64,000 bases of DNA from Carboxylicivirga linearis (GTDB lineage: Bacteria > Bacteroidota > Bacteroidia > Bacteroidales > Marinilabiliaceae). Position 1 is the first letter of the stretch, and every line of letters starts with the position of its first letter. Positions 25,434-34,480 of this stretch are shown here, in pieces. The stretch spans positions 1 to 64,000 of the forward strand of contig NZ_JAGUCO010000006.1 in the NCBI RefSeq assembly GCF_018271995.1, written 5' to 3'. The notes under the pieces were generated by a model. The model was given only the letters and a program-made list of their open reading frames with translations, was not told where the DNA came from and did no database searches. A program made the translations under genes and the position numbers.

Positions 25434-26128
25434 TATAAATGTGTTATTTTTCTTTTTATTTGAAAACACTTCCATACAACGCCCAGTGCAATAATTGCAA
25501 CAACAGCTACTAATATGAAGATATATTCGAAGCTATAAATGTTATGATCGGGAGATTTTGTAACCGGAAGTCCCAGATATTTAATTGATAGTATGATTGC
25601 TCCCATTAACTGAAAAATGTGCATAAAAAATTTCATTTCGATGCGTAGTTCCACTTCAGGCATGCTTTTTCGAAACAACAGTTGAACACCACCTATTGCC
25701 ACAATAAAAATGATTGCTATTGCTATTGCCATCACTTTAAAATCGATACCCGATATGTTCAAATAAATGAGGCTTTCGAAGTAAAACAGTGCAGGAAATA
25801 CAATCAAACCGGGGAAATAAATACTGAATTTAAAAAACCTCTTTACTTTTTCACCATAATGATTGCGTATCATATAAATGGCCAGCAAAGCTCCTAATAT
25901 GGCATCGATCACCAAAAAAACCACAAAATCGATCATTCGGTCATTATTTTGTAAATGACTCCTGAGTAAATCATAACTCTGTTCAATGGCTACAGTATGC
26001 ATTCCCCAAGTATATATACCAACAATAGATAACCATGCAAGAAGTACCCCCGGCTTTGAGAAAAAGCTAAGCTGAATTCCGAAAACCAGGGTGGCTAAAA
26101 TAAAAAGTATGATGATTATTGTTTCCAT
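25433..26128 (-). CDS. hmuT: Seven-helix membrane protein, HmuT-like
   Basis: 231 residues with about seven hydrophobic helices (for example PGVLLAWLSIVGIYTWGM, MIDFVVFLVIDAILGALLA, FKVMAIAIAIIFIVAIGGVQ) and no known catalytic motif. It is translationally coupled on both sides: its ATG overlaps the hmuS stop (TAATG at 26126-26130) and its stop overlaps the next start in the same way. Such proteins occur between hmuS and the MotA/ExbB-like gene in Bacteroidota. Function unknown; an inner-membrane subunit of the HmuS complex is the natural reading. Confidence 0.78.
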   Translation of the reverse strand: METIIIILFILATLVFGIQLSFFSKPGVLLAWLSIVGIYTWGMHTVAIEQSYDLLRSHLQNNDRMIDFVVFLVIDAILGALLAIYMIRNHYGEKVKRFFKFSIYFPGLIVFPALFYFESLIYLNISGIDFKVMAIAIAIIFIVAIGGVQLLFRKSMPEVELRIEMKFFMHIFQLMGAIILSIKYLGLPVTKSPDHNIYSFEYIFILVAVVAIIALGVVWKCFQIKRKITHL

Positions 26129-29100
26129 TACTTTCTTCGAAGTCGAATAAACAATGCTAATAAAACCAGTAATGCTAAAACTGCTATAACAATAGTTGTA
26201 TTAGCTGATAACTTTTTCAGCTCTGCTTTTTGAGGTTGCACTTTCTGGTCTTCTTCTTTTTTTAGTACAACGTTATCATTACTTTCTTTACTAACGGGTT
26301 CAAGAACCTTATCTATCTCACGATTATAAGCCTGTTGCTTGTCTTCAGGCAATTGATTATTAATAAAAAGACGAAGCTTAGCATTATCACAGACAAAACC
26401 ACTACATCCCGCTTCGTAATTTGTAACCAGGTTGGCATGCATTGCGGCCATTTTCTGAACCTGTTCAGGGGTAGCCTCCCACATTCCTTTACGAACGGTT
26501 TCCAGCATTATGGCAGTCATTTCCTGTAATGCATATGGGTTTTTATTGCGAAAAAAGTCTTGTACCTGCAATTTGTATTTATCCTCGACATACACCTCAT
26601 ACAAATCATCCCATAAGCGATCTTCAATAACACTTTCTTTCATCACATTCCATCCAAAAGTATTACGAAACGTTTCAGCAAACACTTCAGCTGAAGAAGC
26701 TCCTCCTTTCATATGTTCTTGAATATACCGCGGATTAAGCAAGGTTGTTTTACTTTCAATTCCAATGGTTTCTTTCAGTCCCATTACACGAGGCTTATTA
26801 CTATTCCTGAAATCATTAAAATAGCTTTCAGCGTCATTTCCGGTTACTTCTTTAACCGCCAGGTTTATCCCTCCCATAAATTCATACACATGGTCGAGAC
26901 TTAAAGCACCCCAAGCGTTACTCTGACGAGGTTGTACCACTGCCTCGGTATTCAGTAAAGCAGCTTCAAAAACGTTCTTACCAAAATCGCCCCAATTATC
27001 TTCAGTTCCGTAAACAGCACCCATATTATTTAAATAGGTTTTAGCTACAACAGAGGTACTATCCCAGCTGTCACTTTTTTCAACCATACCCATAATAGCT
27101 GTCCCGTAATTACCGTTTACCCCCCCGAAAACGCGATGCTTCGACATTTCCCGTGCTTCTTTAGGCGAATAACCTTTATCAATCAGATATTTCTCTGCGT
27201 CTTTCATGCCTTTGCTAATTAGGTTATCACCATCCTGAGCATCGGCAGCCATTGCAACGGCACGATTAATAATAAACAGGCGTGATGCAGCCAAATCGCG
27301 CAATTGACCGGAGGTTTGAACCACTAAATCAATACGTGGGCGACCTAACTCCTCTTCACTAATAAGACGTATATCATTTACCTTACCGCGAGGAGTCCAT
27401 ATGGGTTCAATTCCCATCATATAAAGAATTTGTGCAATGGTTGTTCCTTCCGATTCGATAAAGCTTCCGGCCCACAGTGTGAAACTGATTTTTTGAGGAT
27501 AAACTCCGTCATGCTTCTTCTTATAATCTTCCAATAACTGATCCGTAAGTTTTTTGGCAACCTTCCAGGCCTCTTTGGTTGGGGTATTTTCGGCATTAAT
27601 CGAATAAACATTAAAACCTGTAGGTACGGCAGATGAATTAGCAATAGGATCACCACCTGAATTAGGACGAATATAACCGCCATCCAAAAAGTTTAAAATA
27701 CTTACCATCTCACCCTCGGGACTTTGAGCCAGTTGTTTCTTCTTTTTATTGATATCGTATAAGGTGTTTTCAATCGCTAACACAGCATTGGCAAAAGACT
27801 GTTCTTTAGGGTCAGCTTCAGGTACTTTAGGAGTAGCTCCACTACTGGCATCCACATCTTCCGGTTTCTTAATTGCTTTTTTAACCTTCTGTTCTTTAGC
27901 TGAGTCATGCTTTCCATTAGTCGAATGCTTATGAGTTGCTGCTTTCTCTTTTTTGGCTTTCATCATAGCCATTTTTTTTGCATCCGTTTCTTTTTTTAAG
28001 CGGGCACGCTCGGCCTTAAAATCCATAGCTTTTTTGTAATCAGCTGTAGCCACAATCTTTTTCCTTACAGCATCTTCATCATGCCCCTTAATAACGCTCT
28101 GTACATATTGTGTTGACGGTTTCAGGTATGTTTTTCTGAAATAAACTTCATCGTTGAGTTGTTTTCGATCTACGGCTCCACGCTCAAAATCATATTCCGA
28201 CATAGCAAAAGCCAATGCATCAATATGCATCATCAGAACTGTCTCATCCAATAATTTAGGAGTGTATGGTATGCCTAAGGTATACAAGCCTCCTGCCACT
28301 TTTTCGTGCTGAAGCTCGGCCAGGTATGCCTCTATTTTATGCATCTCATCCTCAGTGTAAGGAATGGATAAATCATCATTCAAATTCAGGTCAAGATGCA
28401 TTCCTTCATCAACAAACATTTTTTTTGCAGATAAAGCATACTCTTGCCTGATGGCTCCTTTTGACTGCGACCATGTATCCATTTTTTGCACAAGCAATTG
28501 TGAATTACTCAAAGCCTTGGCTTCGATAAAGGGAGGTGTAAGATGCTCAAGTGTAGCAGCATAAGAGCGTCGTTTGGCAATCATAGCTTCACCAATATTA
28601 CTTATGGTATAAACATATCCGTGCGGCGTATTACCGATTAAAGGATCTGTCCAATCGTAATCCGATAAAGCAATTTGCTTGCCCGGAGTAAATTCTAAAC
28701 TACCGTGTGTGCCAAAATGCATAATGGCATCGGCCTCGAAGGCTTTTTGAATCCACAAATACGGAGCGATATATGTATGCGGAGGAGCAACCTTAGCTCC
28801 ATGCACCAAGGCAAACGTATTATTGCCCAGTCCCGGCAACTGTTGAGGAACTATTGCTACATTACCAAATTGGACCCGTCCGACAGCAATATGATCCTTT
28901 CCGTTTTGGTATACCGACATATAGTTTCCGGGAGCTTTTCCGTATCGATCCACCACATCCTGATAGATTTCAGATGGTAATGTTTCTTCGCACCACTGCT
29001 CATATTGGTCGGCTGTTATTAAAGCCGGATTGCCTGTTTGAAGATAAGTATCAAAAGCACCATCGGCGTACGGTCCCAAAACCGGACCTTCTTTCATCAC

Positions 29101-30357
29101 ACGCTTTTCAAAGCTGCTATAGTCGGCAGGTAAATCCCCCAGATTATAACCTTCTTTCTGCATACGTAGCAATACATTGTGTAGCGACGGAAGCACTTCC
29201 ATATCGGCCGCTACCAAAGCATTTTTTCCGGGGCCTTTAAAATACACAATGGCCACTTTCTTATCAACATTAGCGGCATCGGCCAGATATGTATATTTAT
29301 CAACCATCTCGCCAAATTTCTTTAATCGGTTGGGTATGGCTTTAAAAATCAAATGCCCTTTCTCATCTTCAAATTCTGCAAATAAGGCATATGGAGCAAT
29401 TCCGCCATCGAACTCTGGCATGGTAACACTTTGTGAGAGCAACCCACCTTGCATACCTTTTTTATCATCAAGCCAATCTTCGTATCGCTGATGAACCATT
29501 ATCGGACATAGAACAGGCACATTTTGATTTTGAAGCCATTGAGTAATCCCTCCGGCATTACCACCACCCATAGATAAACGCCCATGAGGAATATAGATAA
29601 TCAGGTCGGGCGATATCTCTTTCATATACTTTAAACGACCGGAAAAACCGGCAACCGGATAAACGTTATATTGACGCTCTTCCAGTTCATGAATCAAGCT
29701 ATTAAGGTAGCCTCGATTTGAATTAAAGGGCCCCGGTATACTGGTCAGTAGTGCAATTTTTTTATATCCTGGCTTGTGAACACCTTGTTTCACACAATAG
29801 GATTCAAAATCCTTTACATTTTCAAGTGCTACCTCTTCATCGATATAAAACAAAGCATTTGAGGGAATTGTGAGTGCAGTATCGATAAGTTGTGTAAAGG
29901 TTGTTTTTCCATCAATAACAGTTCGAATATAATTAAACAGGTTACGATAGTTTTTATTTCCTCCGTTGTCGAGGTAAGATTCAACAACTCTGGCTGTATC
30001 ACCGGTAATATTGGTAATATTTAATCCTTTGGTTGTAGCTCCCCAAAGATTCATTGCTACACCTTCATTAGCGGTTTGATGGACATACTCTAACTGTTCT
30101 TCGGTCAATTTTAATCCCATCCCAAAGAATAAGAGCATATCGTACTTTTTAAGATCAGATAAATCTTTCTGCTCTAAAATATCGATTTTAACGAAACTAT
30201 TTTCGTTTGCCCCGGCCATTTTAGAAGACATGAACTCAGGATAATTTATTAAGGCTACTTTGGTAGGAGAATAGTACCTCCCCCATACACTAAAAGCCGC
30301 TACTATTATAACAATACCGACTAATGAACCTATCAGTTTTTTTGTTTTCATATTCAA
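26128..30357 (-). CDS. hmuS: Membrane-anchored CobN-like haem chelatase/dechelatase HmuS
   Basis: 1409 residues of the CobN/BchH superfamily. N-terminal anchor LVGIVIIVAAFSVWGRYY and C-terminal anchor TTIVIAVLALLVLLALFI place the large catalytic part outside the cytoplasm. CobN features include VCPIMVHQRYEDW-like text near 290, HFGTHGSLEFTPGKQIALSD, PHGYVYTISNIGEA, and SNAWGALSLDHVYEFMGG with the following GINLAV. About residues 765-850 hold a lysine-rich, low-complexity insert. CobN makes cobyrinic acid, but no cobalamin gene is near and hmuY/hmuR are, so this is the Hmu haem-handling paralogue, which is thought to remove iron from haem. It begins 124 bp after hmuY, beyond a strong hairpin. 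Confidence 0.9.
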   Translation of the reverse strand: MNMKTKKLIGSLVGIVIIVAAFSVWGRYYSPTKVALINYPEFMSSKMAGANENSFVKIDILEQKDLSDLKKYDMLLFFGMGLKLTEEQLEYVHQTANEGVAMNLWGATTKGLNITNITGDTARVVESYLDNGGNKNYRNLFNYIRTVIDGKTTFTQLIDTALTIPSNALFYIDEEVALENVKDFESYCVKQGVHKPGYKKIALLTSIPGPFNSNRGYLNSLIHELEERQYNVYPVAGFSGRLKYMKEISPDLIIYIPHGRLSMGGGNAGGITQWLQNQNVPVLCPIMVHQRYEDWLDDKKGMQGGLLSQSVTMPEFDGGIAPYALFAEFEDEKGHLIFKAIPNRLKKFGEMVDKYTYLADAANVDKKVAIVYFKGPGKNALVAADMEVLPSLHNVLLRMQKEGYNLGDLPADYSSFEKRVMKEGPVLGPYADGAFDTYLQTGNPALITADQYEQWCEETLPSEIYQDVVDRYGKAPGNYMSVYQNGKDHIAVGRVQFGNVAIVPQQLPGLGNNTFALVHGAKVAPPHTYIAPYLWIQKAFEADAIMHFGTHGSLEFTPGKQIALSDYDWTDPLIGNTPHGYVYTISNIGEAMIAKRRSYAATLEHLTPPFIEAKALSNSQLLVQKMDTWSQSKGAIRQEYALSAKKMFVDEGMHLDLNLNDDLSIPYTEDEMHKIEAYLAELQHEKVAGGLYTLGIPYTPKLLDETVLMMHIDALAFAMSEYDFERGAVDRKQLNDEVYFRKTYLKPSTQYVQSVIKGHDEDAVRKKIVATADYKKAMDFKAERARLKKETDAKKMAMMKAKKEKAATHKHSTNGKHDSAKEQKVKKAIKKPEDVDASSGATPKVPEADPKEQSFANAVLAIENTLYDINKKKKQLAQSPEGEMVSILNFLDGGYIRPNSGGDPIANSSAVPTGFNVYSINAENTPTKEAWKVAKKLTDQLLEDYKKKHDGVYPQKISFTLWAGSFIESEGTTIAQILYMMGIEPIWTPRGKVNDIRLISEEELGRPRIDLVVQTSGQLRDLAASRLFIINRAVAMAADAQDGDNLISKGMKDAEKYLIDKGYSPKEAREMSKHRVFGGVNGNYGTAIMGMVEKSDSWDSTSVVAKTYLNNMGAVYGTEDNWGDFGKNVFEAALLNTEAVVQPRQSNAWGALSLDHVYEFMGGINLAVKEVTGNDAESYFNDFRNSNKPRVMGLKETIGIESKTTLLNPRYIQEHMKGGASSAEVFAETFRNTFGWNVMKESVIEDRLWDDLYEVYVEDKYKLQVQDFFRNKNPYALQEMTAIMLETVRKGMWEATPEQVQKMAAMHANLVTNYEAGCSGFVCDNAKLRLFINNQLPEDKQQAYNREIDKVLEPVSKESNDNVVLKKEEDQKVQPQKAELKKLSANTTIVIAVLALLVLLALFIRLRRK

Positions 30358-30398
30358 ATTGAGTTGGATATTTGTTGATTGAACTTTTATTATAAAAG

Positions 30399-30429
30399 CC
30401 TTGCTTTATCCGGAACAGATAAAGCAAGG
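30399..30429 (-). terminator. Intercistronic hairpin between hmuY and hmuS
   Basis: Perfect 12-bp arms CCTTGCTTTATC (30399-30410) and GATAAAGCAAGG (30418-30429) with a 7-base loop. On the minus strand it comes after the hmuY stop and is followed by CTTTTATAATAAAAG, a weak U-tract. It should act as an attenuator or 3'-end stabiliser, letting hmuRY mRNA exceed hmuSTUV mRNA. Confidence 0.72.
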
Positions 30430-30481
30430 ACTCTCATAATTCAGGGGGGCTTCCAAAAACCCGATAGTATAAAAAAGAATT

Positions 30482-31153
30482 TTATTGCATTAAAGCATAT
30501 TCCGCATTAATTACACGATCGCTAGTTGTTGCACCGTAAAAACCTGTGAAACGCAATTTATAAACATCACCGTTTTCGAATTTGATAAAATAGAAGTAAT
30601 GGCTATTTACTTCATAGAGCATAGAGTTCATATCAAAACTCTTCCAATCATATCCGATGGCGTCCATTTCACTATTATAGACTGCATCAGCTATATCGGT
30701 TAAAGTTAAATTAGCAAACGATTCTGCAATCGCATCTGCATCTTCACTTTCAGTAAATTCTACAAATGCAACCTGACAATCAGAACTAACCAAAGCACCT
30801 GCAACATCATAGGGATAAGGTTCAGCACTGGATCCTAAATTAAGTCGATACGAAGTAAAAACAATATCCCAACCTGTTACAGTTGTTTCAACATTGTATT
30901 CTTCACCATCAACCCCTTCACAAAGGTTAAAGCTTGTCCAGCTATCCGTATCGTATTCTCCTTCCGACACTGGAGATTCTTCTCCTAACTTAATGTATAC
31001 CTGACTGGTATAACTAACGCCGGCAGAAGTATTATACCCCAGGTCAGCTTCAATTGTTTTCATTCCATAGTCTTTAACATCTATGGTTTCATCATCGTCG
31101 CAGGCTGCAAATAAAGCAACAACGGCCATCATCAATAGTAGCTTTTTCATCAT
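30482..31153 (-). CDS. hmuY: HmuY-family haem-binding lipoprotein
   Basis: 223 residues; MMKKLLLMMAVVALFAAC is a lipoprotein signal with Cys18. The rest is all-beta with the HmuY-like C-terminal pattern YFIKFENGDVYKLRFTGFYG and RVINAEYALMQ. HmuY proteins take haem from host or environmental haemoproteins and pass it to HmuR. In Porphyromonas two histidines ligate iron; other Bacteroidota homologues use methionines. Candidate ligands here are Met and His residues near FDMNSMLYEVNSHYF, which I cannot assign. It lies 22 bp after hmuR, so the order is R-Y rather than the classical Y-R. Confidence 0.85.
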   Translation of the reverse strand: MMKKLLLMMAVVALFAACDDDETIDVKDYGMKTIEADLGYNTSAGVSYTSQVYIKLGEESPVSEGEYDTDSWTSFNLCEGVDGEEYNVETTVTGWDIVFTSYRLNLGSSAEPYPYDVAGALVSSDCQVAFVEFTESEDADAIAESFANLTLTDIADAVYNSEMDAIGYDWKSFDMNSMLYEVNSHYFYFIKFENGDVYKLRFTGFYGATTSDRVINAEYALMQ

Positions 31154-31175
31154 ATATTATTTTAATTGTTATTAT

Positions 31176-33419
31176 TTATAAATGTGTGAAACGATATTTC
31201 AAATTGATAAAGAAGGATCTACCGTAAGAAATGGGGATACCCGCACCACTTGAGTGAGCTCCTCCACTAGACGGCCTGTTAACATTGGTAACATCCAGCA
31301 AGTTTTTGGCCCCCATCGTAAGCTTTAGTTTGTTTTGGTAAAAACATTTCATCACGGAGAGATTGAAAGTATGATAAGCGTCTTGTTTTCCCTCCGTTAT
31401 ATTTCCATCAGAATTTGAATAGAAATAAGGAATAGCGCCATTATACTTGTAATCGGCAGATAAGGTAGTTTGAGTTTTTTCTTCGGTTAGCTTAAAACCA
31501 CCAAACAAATCGTTTGTAATATTAAATTCATCAGAACCGTTTTGCTCTGTGTAACTATTGTAACGACCTGTTATACCATAACCAGCGCGCATGGTAAGAA
31601 AATTACTAATTCCGTAATTAATGCTTATATCACTTCCTGTAGATTGATATTCGGTTATATTCTGATAGACATATTGGGTGCTGTTTTCATCCTGCACCAA
31701 CGAAATCATATCATCAACATCATTATAATAAGCTGATAAGCTAAAACGCCAATGATGCTTATTCTTTTGTATTGAATAATCTACCGACGTATTCACATTG
31801 TACGACGATTCTGCAGTCAGATCCGGATTACCATAAATCTCGTGATTAGAATCCACAAAGTCGTAATACAGCTCTTTTAATTCGGGAGCTCTGAAGCCAT
31901 GCGCAAAGGATGCACGCCAATTAAGAGCATCACCCACATGCCACTTGGTATTGATTGAGTATACAACGGGCGCATCATATCCTGAATTATAACTGTATCG
32001 AAGTCCGGGTTGCAATTCAAAATGATCAGAGAGCTTATAATTAAGATTAAGAAAAAATGCATAATCACCAATGCTTTGTGATTTATCGATTACCCTTTCA
32101 CCTTCAAATGTTTCGTAGTTTACATCCACTCCACCTTGCATGCTTAGCACCCCCGGATAAATGGAAGTTCCGTAAATGGCTCTCATCATTTGCTGAGTTG
32201 CTTTCTGCGAACTAAGCTTTTCGCCTTTGGTTTCTTCTCCGTTGGCCAAATCCTTATTCACTGCTTGCGACGAACGATCGTAATAGTTATAGGCAGCTAC
32301 CATATTTAAATGGTGCTTTTTATTAAATGTATTTTGTAATCCTCCCGAAAAATCATACCTGTTGGTAAAATAATAGGTGTCGTACACCCTCGTACCGGAG
32401 ATATTACTCTTATTATGCAGCTCATCGCCAAATAACCTGAGATTGACATTTACCTGAAGTTCATTTTTATGAAATGTATAACCGGCATTAGCTCGCTTGG
32501 TATTTTTGGGTTTCCAATTCATTTGCCGATCAGACTTATCAAAATCTACTCCGTTGAAATACTCATATCCTCCTTCGGCAGTAATAGAATGATTACCCGT
32601 TTTAAAAGCTGCGTTGGCATTACTTACAAAACGCCCAACACTCTCAGCATAGGCATTTGCCTCGGCCAACCATTTATAATAGCTATTATTTTGTGTGATT
32701 ATATTAATGGTTCCGGCCAATGCATTATTTCCATATATAACCGACATGGGGCCTTCAACCACTTCTACCTGCTTGACATTGGCCAGGTTAATCTGACTCA
32801 AATCCACGTTTCCGTCTATGCGGCCAATAACAGGTACACCATCAATCATTACTTTTACACTTGATCCACCCATACCAAGCATTTCAATCTGGCTACCTAA
32901 AATCAAATCTGATGTTATACGAATATTTGCTTCCGCCAACAGTAATTCATTTAAGGTAACAACACCTAGTTGTTCAATTTTCTTCCCGGTAATTACTTTC
33001 ACCTTAAATATTGAACTGTCGGCACGTGTAGGGGTATTTGTTCCTGTAACCACTATCTGATCCAAATCAAAAACGTCTGGCTCCATTAGAACTTCATTTA
33101 CTTTACCCAGTTCTTCAATTGATACATATTTAGTAACATACCCAATTGATGAAATTACAACCATGCCGGCAGTTAGTTTAGACATATCAAGTTTAGCATA
33201 TCCCTCATTATCTGATACTACATGACACGCTCTATTATCCATTAATTGAATGCATATATGAGAATTGCACACAACACTTCCATCTTTTGCATCAATCATT
33301 CTAAAAGTATGTAAGTCGGCAGGCTTTTCTTTTTCATAATCGGCCTGGCTAAATACATGTGTATTAGACATGATAATATAAATTGTTAGTAATAATGTTG
33401 TTCTGAAATTTTTTTTCAT
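31176..33419 (-). CDS. hmuR: TonB-dependent haem receptor HmuR
   Basis: I start at MKKNFRTTLLLTIYIIMSN (33419), which gives a signal peptide; the frame extends to 33494 without a better start. The domains are a carboxypeptidase-regulatory-like segment (VVCNSHICIQLMDNRACHVV), plug (IVVTGTNTPTRADSSIFKVK, VKVMIDGVPVIG, VEVVEGPMSVIYGNNALAGT) and barrel. About residue 508 FRAPELKEL is followed by a histidine and GNPDL, which are the FRAP and NPNL boxes with the intervening His known from haem receptors. This is direct support for haem as ligand. It heads the leftward hmu cluster and diverges from the copper receptor genes. Confidence 0.92.
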   Translation of the reverse strand: MKKNFRTTLLLTIYIIMSNTHVFSQADYEKEKPADLHTFRMIDAKDGSVVCNSHICIQLMDNRACHVVSDNEGYAKLDMSKLTAGMVVISSIGYVTKYVSIEELGKVNEVLMEPDVFDLDQIVVTGTNTPTRADSSIFKVKVITGKKIEQLGVVTLNELLLAEANIRITSDLILGSQIEMLGMGGSSVKVMIDGVPVIGRIDGNVDLSQINLANVKQVEVVEGPMSVIYGNNALAGTINIITQNNSYYKWLAEANAYAESVGRFVSNANAAFKTGNHSITAEGGYEYFNGVDFDKSDRQMNWKPKNTKRANAGYTFHKNELQVNVNLRLFGDELHNKSNISGTRVYDTYYFTNRYDFSGGLQNTFNKKHHLNMVAAYNYYDRSSQAVNKDLANGEETKGEKLSSQKATQQMMRAIYGTSIYPGVLSMQGGVDVNYETFEGERVIDKSQSIGDYAFFLNLNYKLSDHFELQPGLRYSYNSGYDAPVVYSINTKWHVGDALNWRASFAHGFRAPELKELYYDFVDSNHEIYGNPDLTAESSYNVNTSVDYSIQKNKHHWRFSLSAYYNDVDDMISLVQDENSTQYVYQNITEYQSTGSDISINYGISNFLTMRAGYGITGRYNSYTEQNGSDEFNITNDLFGGFKLTEEKTQTTLSADYKYNGAIPYFYSNSDGNITEGKQDAYHTFNLSVMKCFYQNKLKLTMGAKNLLDVTNVNRPSSGGAHSSGAGIPISYGRSFFINLKYRFTHL

Positions 33420-33457
33420 TGATAAGTGGAAAAATGATACTGCTGTGTTTATCAATG

Positions 33458-33488
33458 CAAAAATAGATGCCTTCACAAGGCTGAACAA
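33458..33488 (-). promoter_or_regulatory. Candidate promoter of the hmu operon
   Basis: On the minus strand: ATTG with TTG at 33488-33486, 20 bases, then TATTTTTG at 33465-33458. The -7 element ends 38 bp before the chosen hmuR start. Both elements and spacing fit the Bacteroidota pattern. I see no classical Fur box over it. Confidence 0.5.
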
Positions 33489-34014
33489 TCCCAAATAATT
33501 GTTAAAATTTCTTAGTTCAACCTATTATATTCAATTAAATACACGATCTTATTTAAACATAAAATACTGTATTATTGGCGAATAAACTTTTCAATACCCC
33601 AACATATAGTTAACCACAAATGGTTAGTTAAAAAATGCCAATAGTCTGACTTCTTCGGACGATCATCTTTCGTTTTAGTGAAAATTCGAACGAATTTCTT
33701 TCAATCATCAGGCTTTTTTGCTCGAAACTCTGATTTTTTAGCAGGTTTTTTAATGAAATTGCTTCAAACTCCTGGCTTTTTCAGATAAGCTTCTCCCCAA
33801 AAGATGAAATTTTTTCTGAAAATCATACAACTTCGACATAAAAACTCAGGCAGTTAAGCATTTTCGCAAGACGATCTTTCGAAAAAGTTACAATGATGTC
33901 GCTTGTTCCCAGATCATTCTCACTTTTTGCGAGAAAAAAGACCACAAAAGACAGAAGTTTTAAGGTTTCAGCCAGATGACTTATAATTAACAGGCAAACA
34001 ATCGGTATAAGTTA
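33489..34014. other. Divergent haem/copper intergenic region
   Basis: More than 500 bases without a convincing gene, between hmuR (leftward) and the Cys-rich protein (rightward). It holds an inverted repeat TAACCA-CAAA-TGGTTA (33611-33626), a second one AAATTCG-AA-CGAATTT around 33682-33697, and three loose copies of a C-A/T-GG-(C)TTTTTT element starting at 33709, 33742 and 33772. These could be operators or remnants of repeats; no standard RNA family was recognised. Confidence 0.45.
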
Positions 34015-34425
34015 TTGTTAAAAACAAAACGCATCCACATTTTGAAAAAAGTTCTGGTCATATTTCTCTCAGCAATTAGTCTTACTGCTTCGTTGCATTA
34101 CAGCTTTACATTGTTGATATTTAAAATAAACCAGAATTACATTGCTCAAAATCTGTGTATTCAGAAAGAGATTGAAGATAATACATGCCAGGGTTGCTGT
34201 CACTTAAAAAAGGAATTAACCAAACAAAACAATCAGGAAACCAACCTACCTGAAGAAAGTCAGCGAAAAGTATTGATTGATTTCTTTCCCAATAGAATCA
34301 TTTCATTCAATCCTTCACACACAGCACAAAAAGTACTCTTTGGATCTTATCAGATCTTTTACATGTTAAGGATTACAAAGGATATTTTCCATCCTCCCAA
34401 ACTGTTGTTAAAACATAGAATTTAA
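34015..34425 (+). CDS. Small Cys-rich membrane protein of the copper receptor locus
   Basis: Up to 136 residues with one N-terminal hydrophobic helix (KKVLVIFLSAISLTASLHYS) and then YIAQNLCIQKEIEDNTCQGC followed by CHLKKEL. This C-(x)9-CxGxCHLKK pattern is a recurring Bacteroidota hypothetical protein found beside TonB receptors. No ATG is available after the in-frame stop at 33988; translation must begin at TTG 34015 or, giving a neater signal (KKVLVIFL), at TTG 34042. It precedes the copper receptor by 55 bp. A periplasmic metal-binding or assembly role is inference from cysteines and context. Confidence 0.65.
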   Translation: MLKTKRIHILKKVLVIFLSAISLTASLHYSFTLLIFKINQNYIAQNLCIQKEIEDNTCQGCCHLKKELTKQNNQETNLPEESQRKVLIDFFPNRIISFNPSHTAQKVLFGSYQIFYMLRITKDIFHPPKLLLKHRI

Positions 34426-34480
34426 AAAAGCACATTTTAACTGATGTGCACACATTGTTTCAACAACATACAATTCAAAT

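Noticed and set aside
26335-29491. Several plus-strand open frames opposite the large CobN-like gene
   Set aside because: They are antisense shadows with composition unlike proteins, no family motifs and no plausible starts; the minus-strand gene explains the region.
26128-30357. CobN cobaltochelatase for vitamin B12 synthesis
   Set aside because: No cobalamin biosynthesis genes are near; membrane anchors at both ends and adjacent HmuY, HmuR, MotA/ExbB-like and DUF2149 genes fit the haem system.
34015-34425. Frameshifted or truncated gene because no ATG is present
   Set aside because: The protein is complete in pattern (helix, Cys motif) and TTG starts give a good signal segment; a non-ATG start is simpler.
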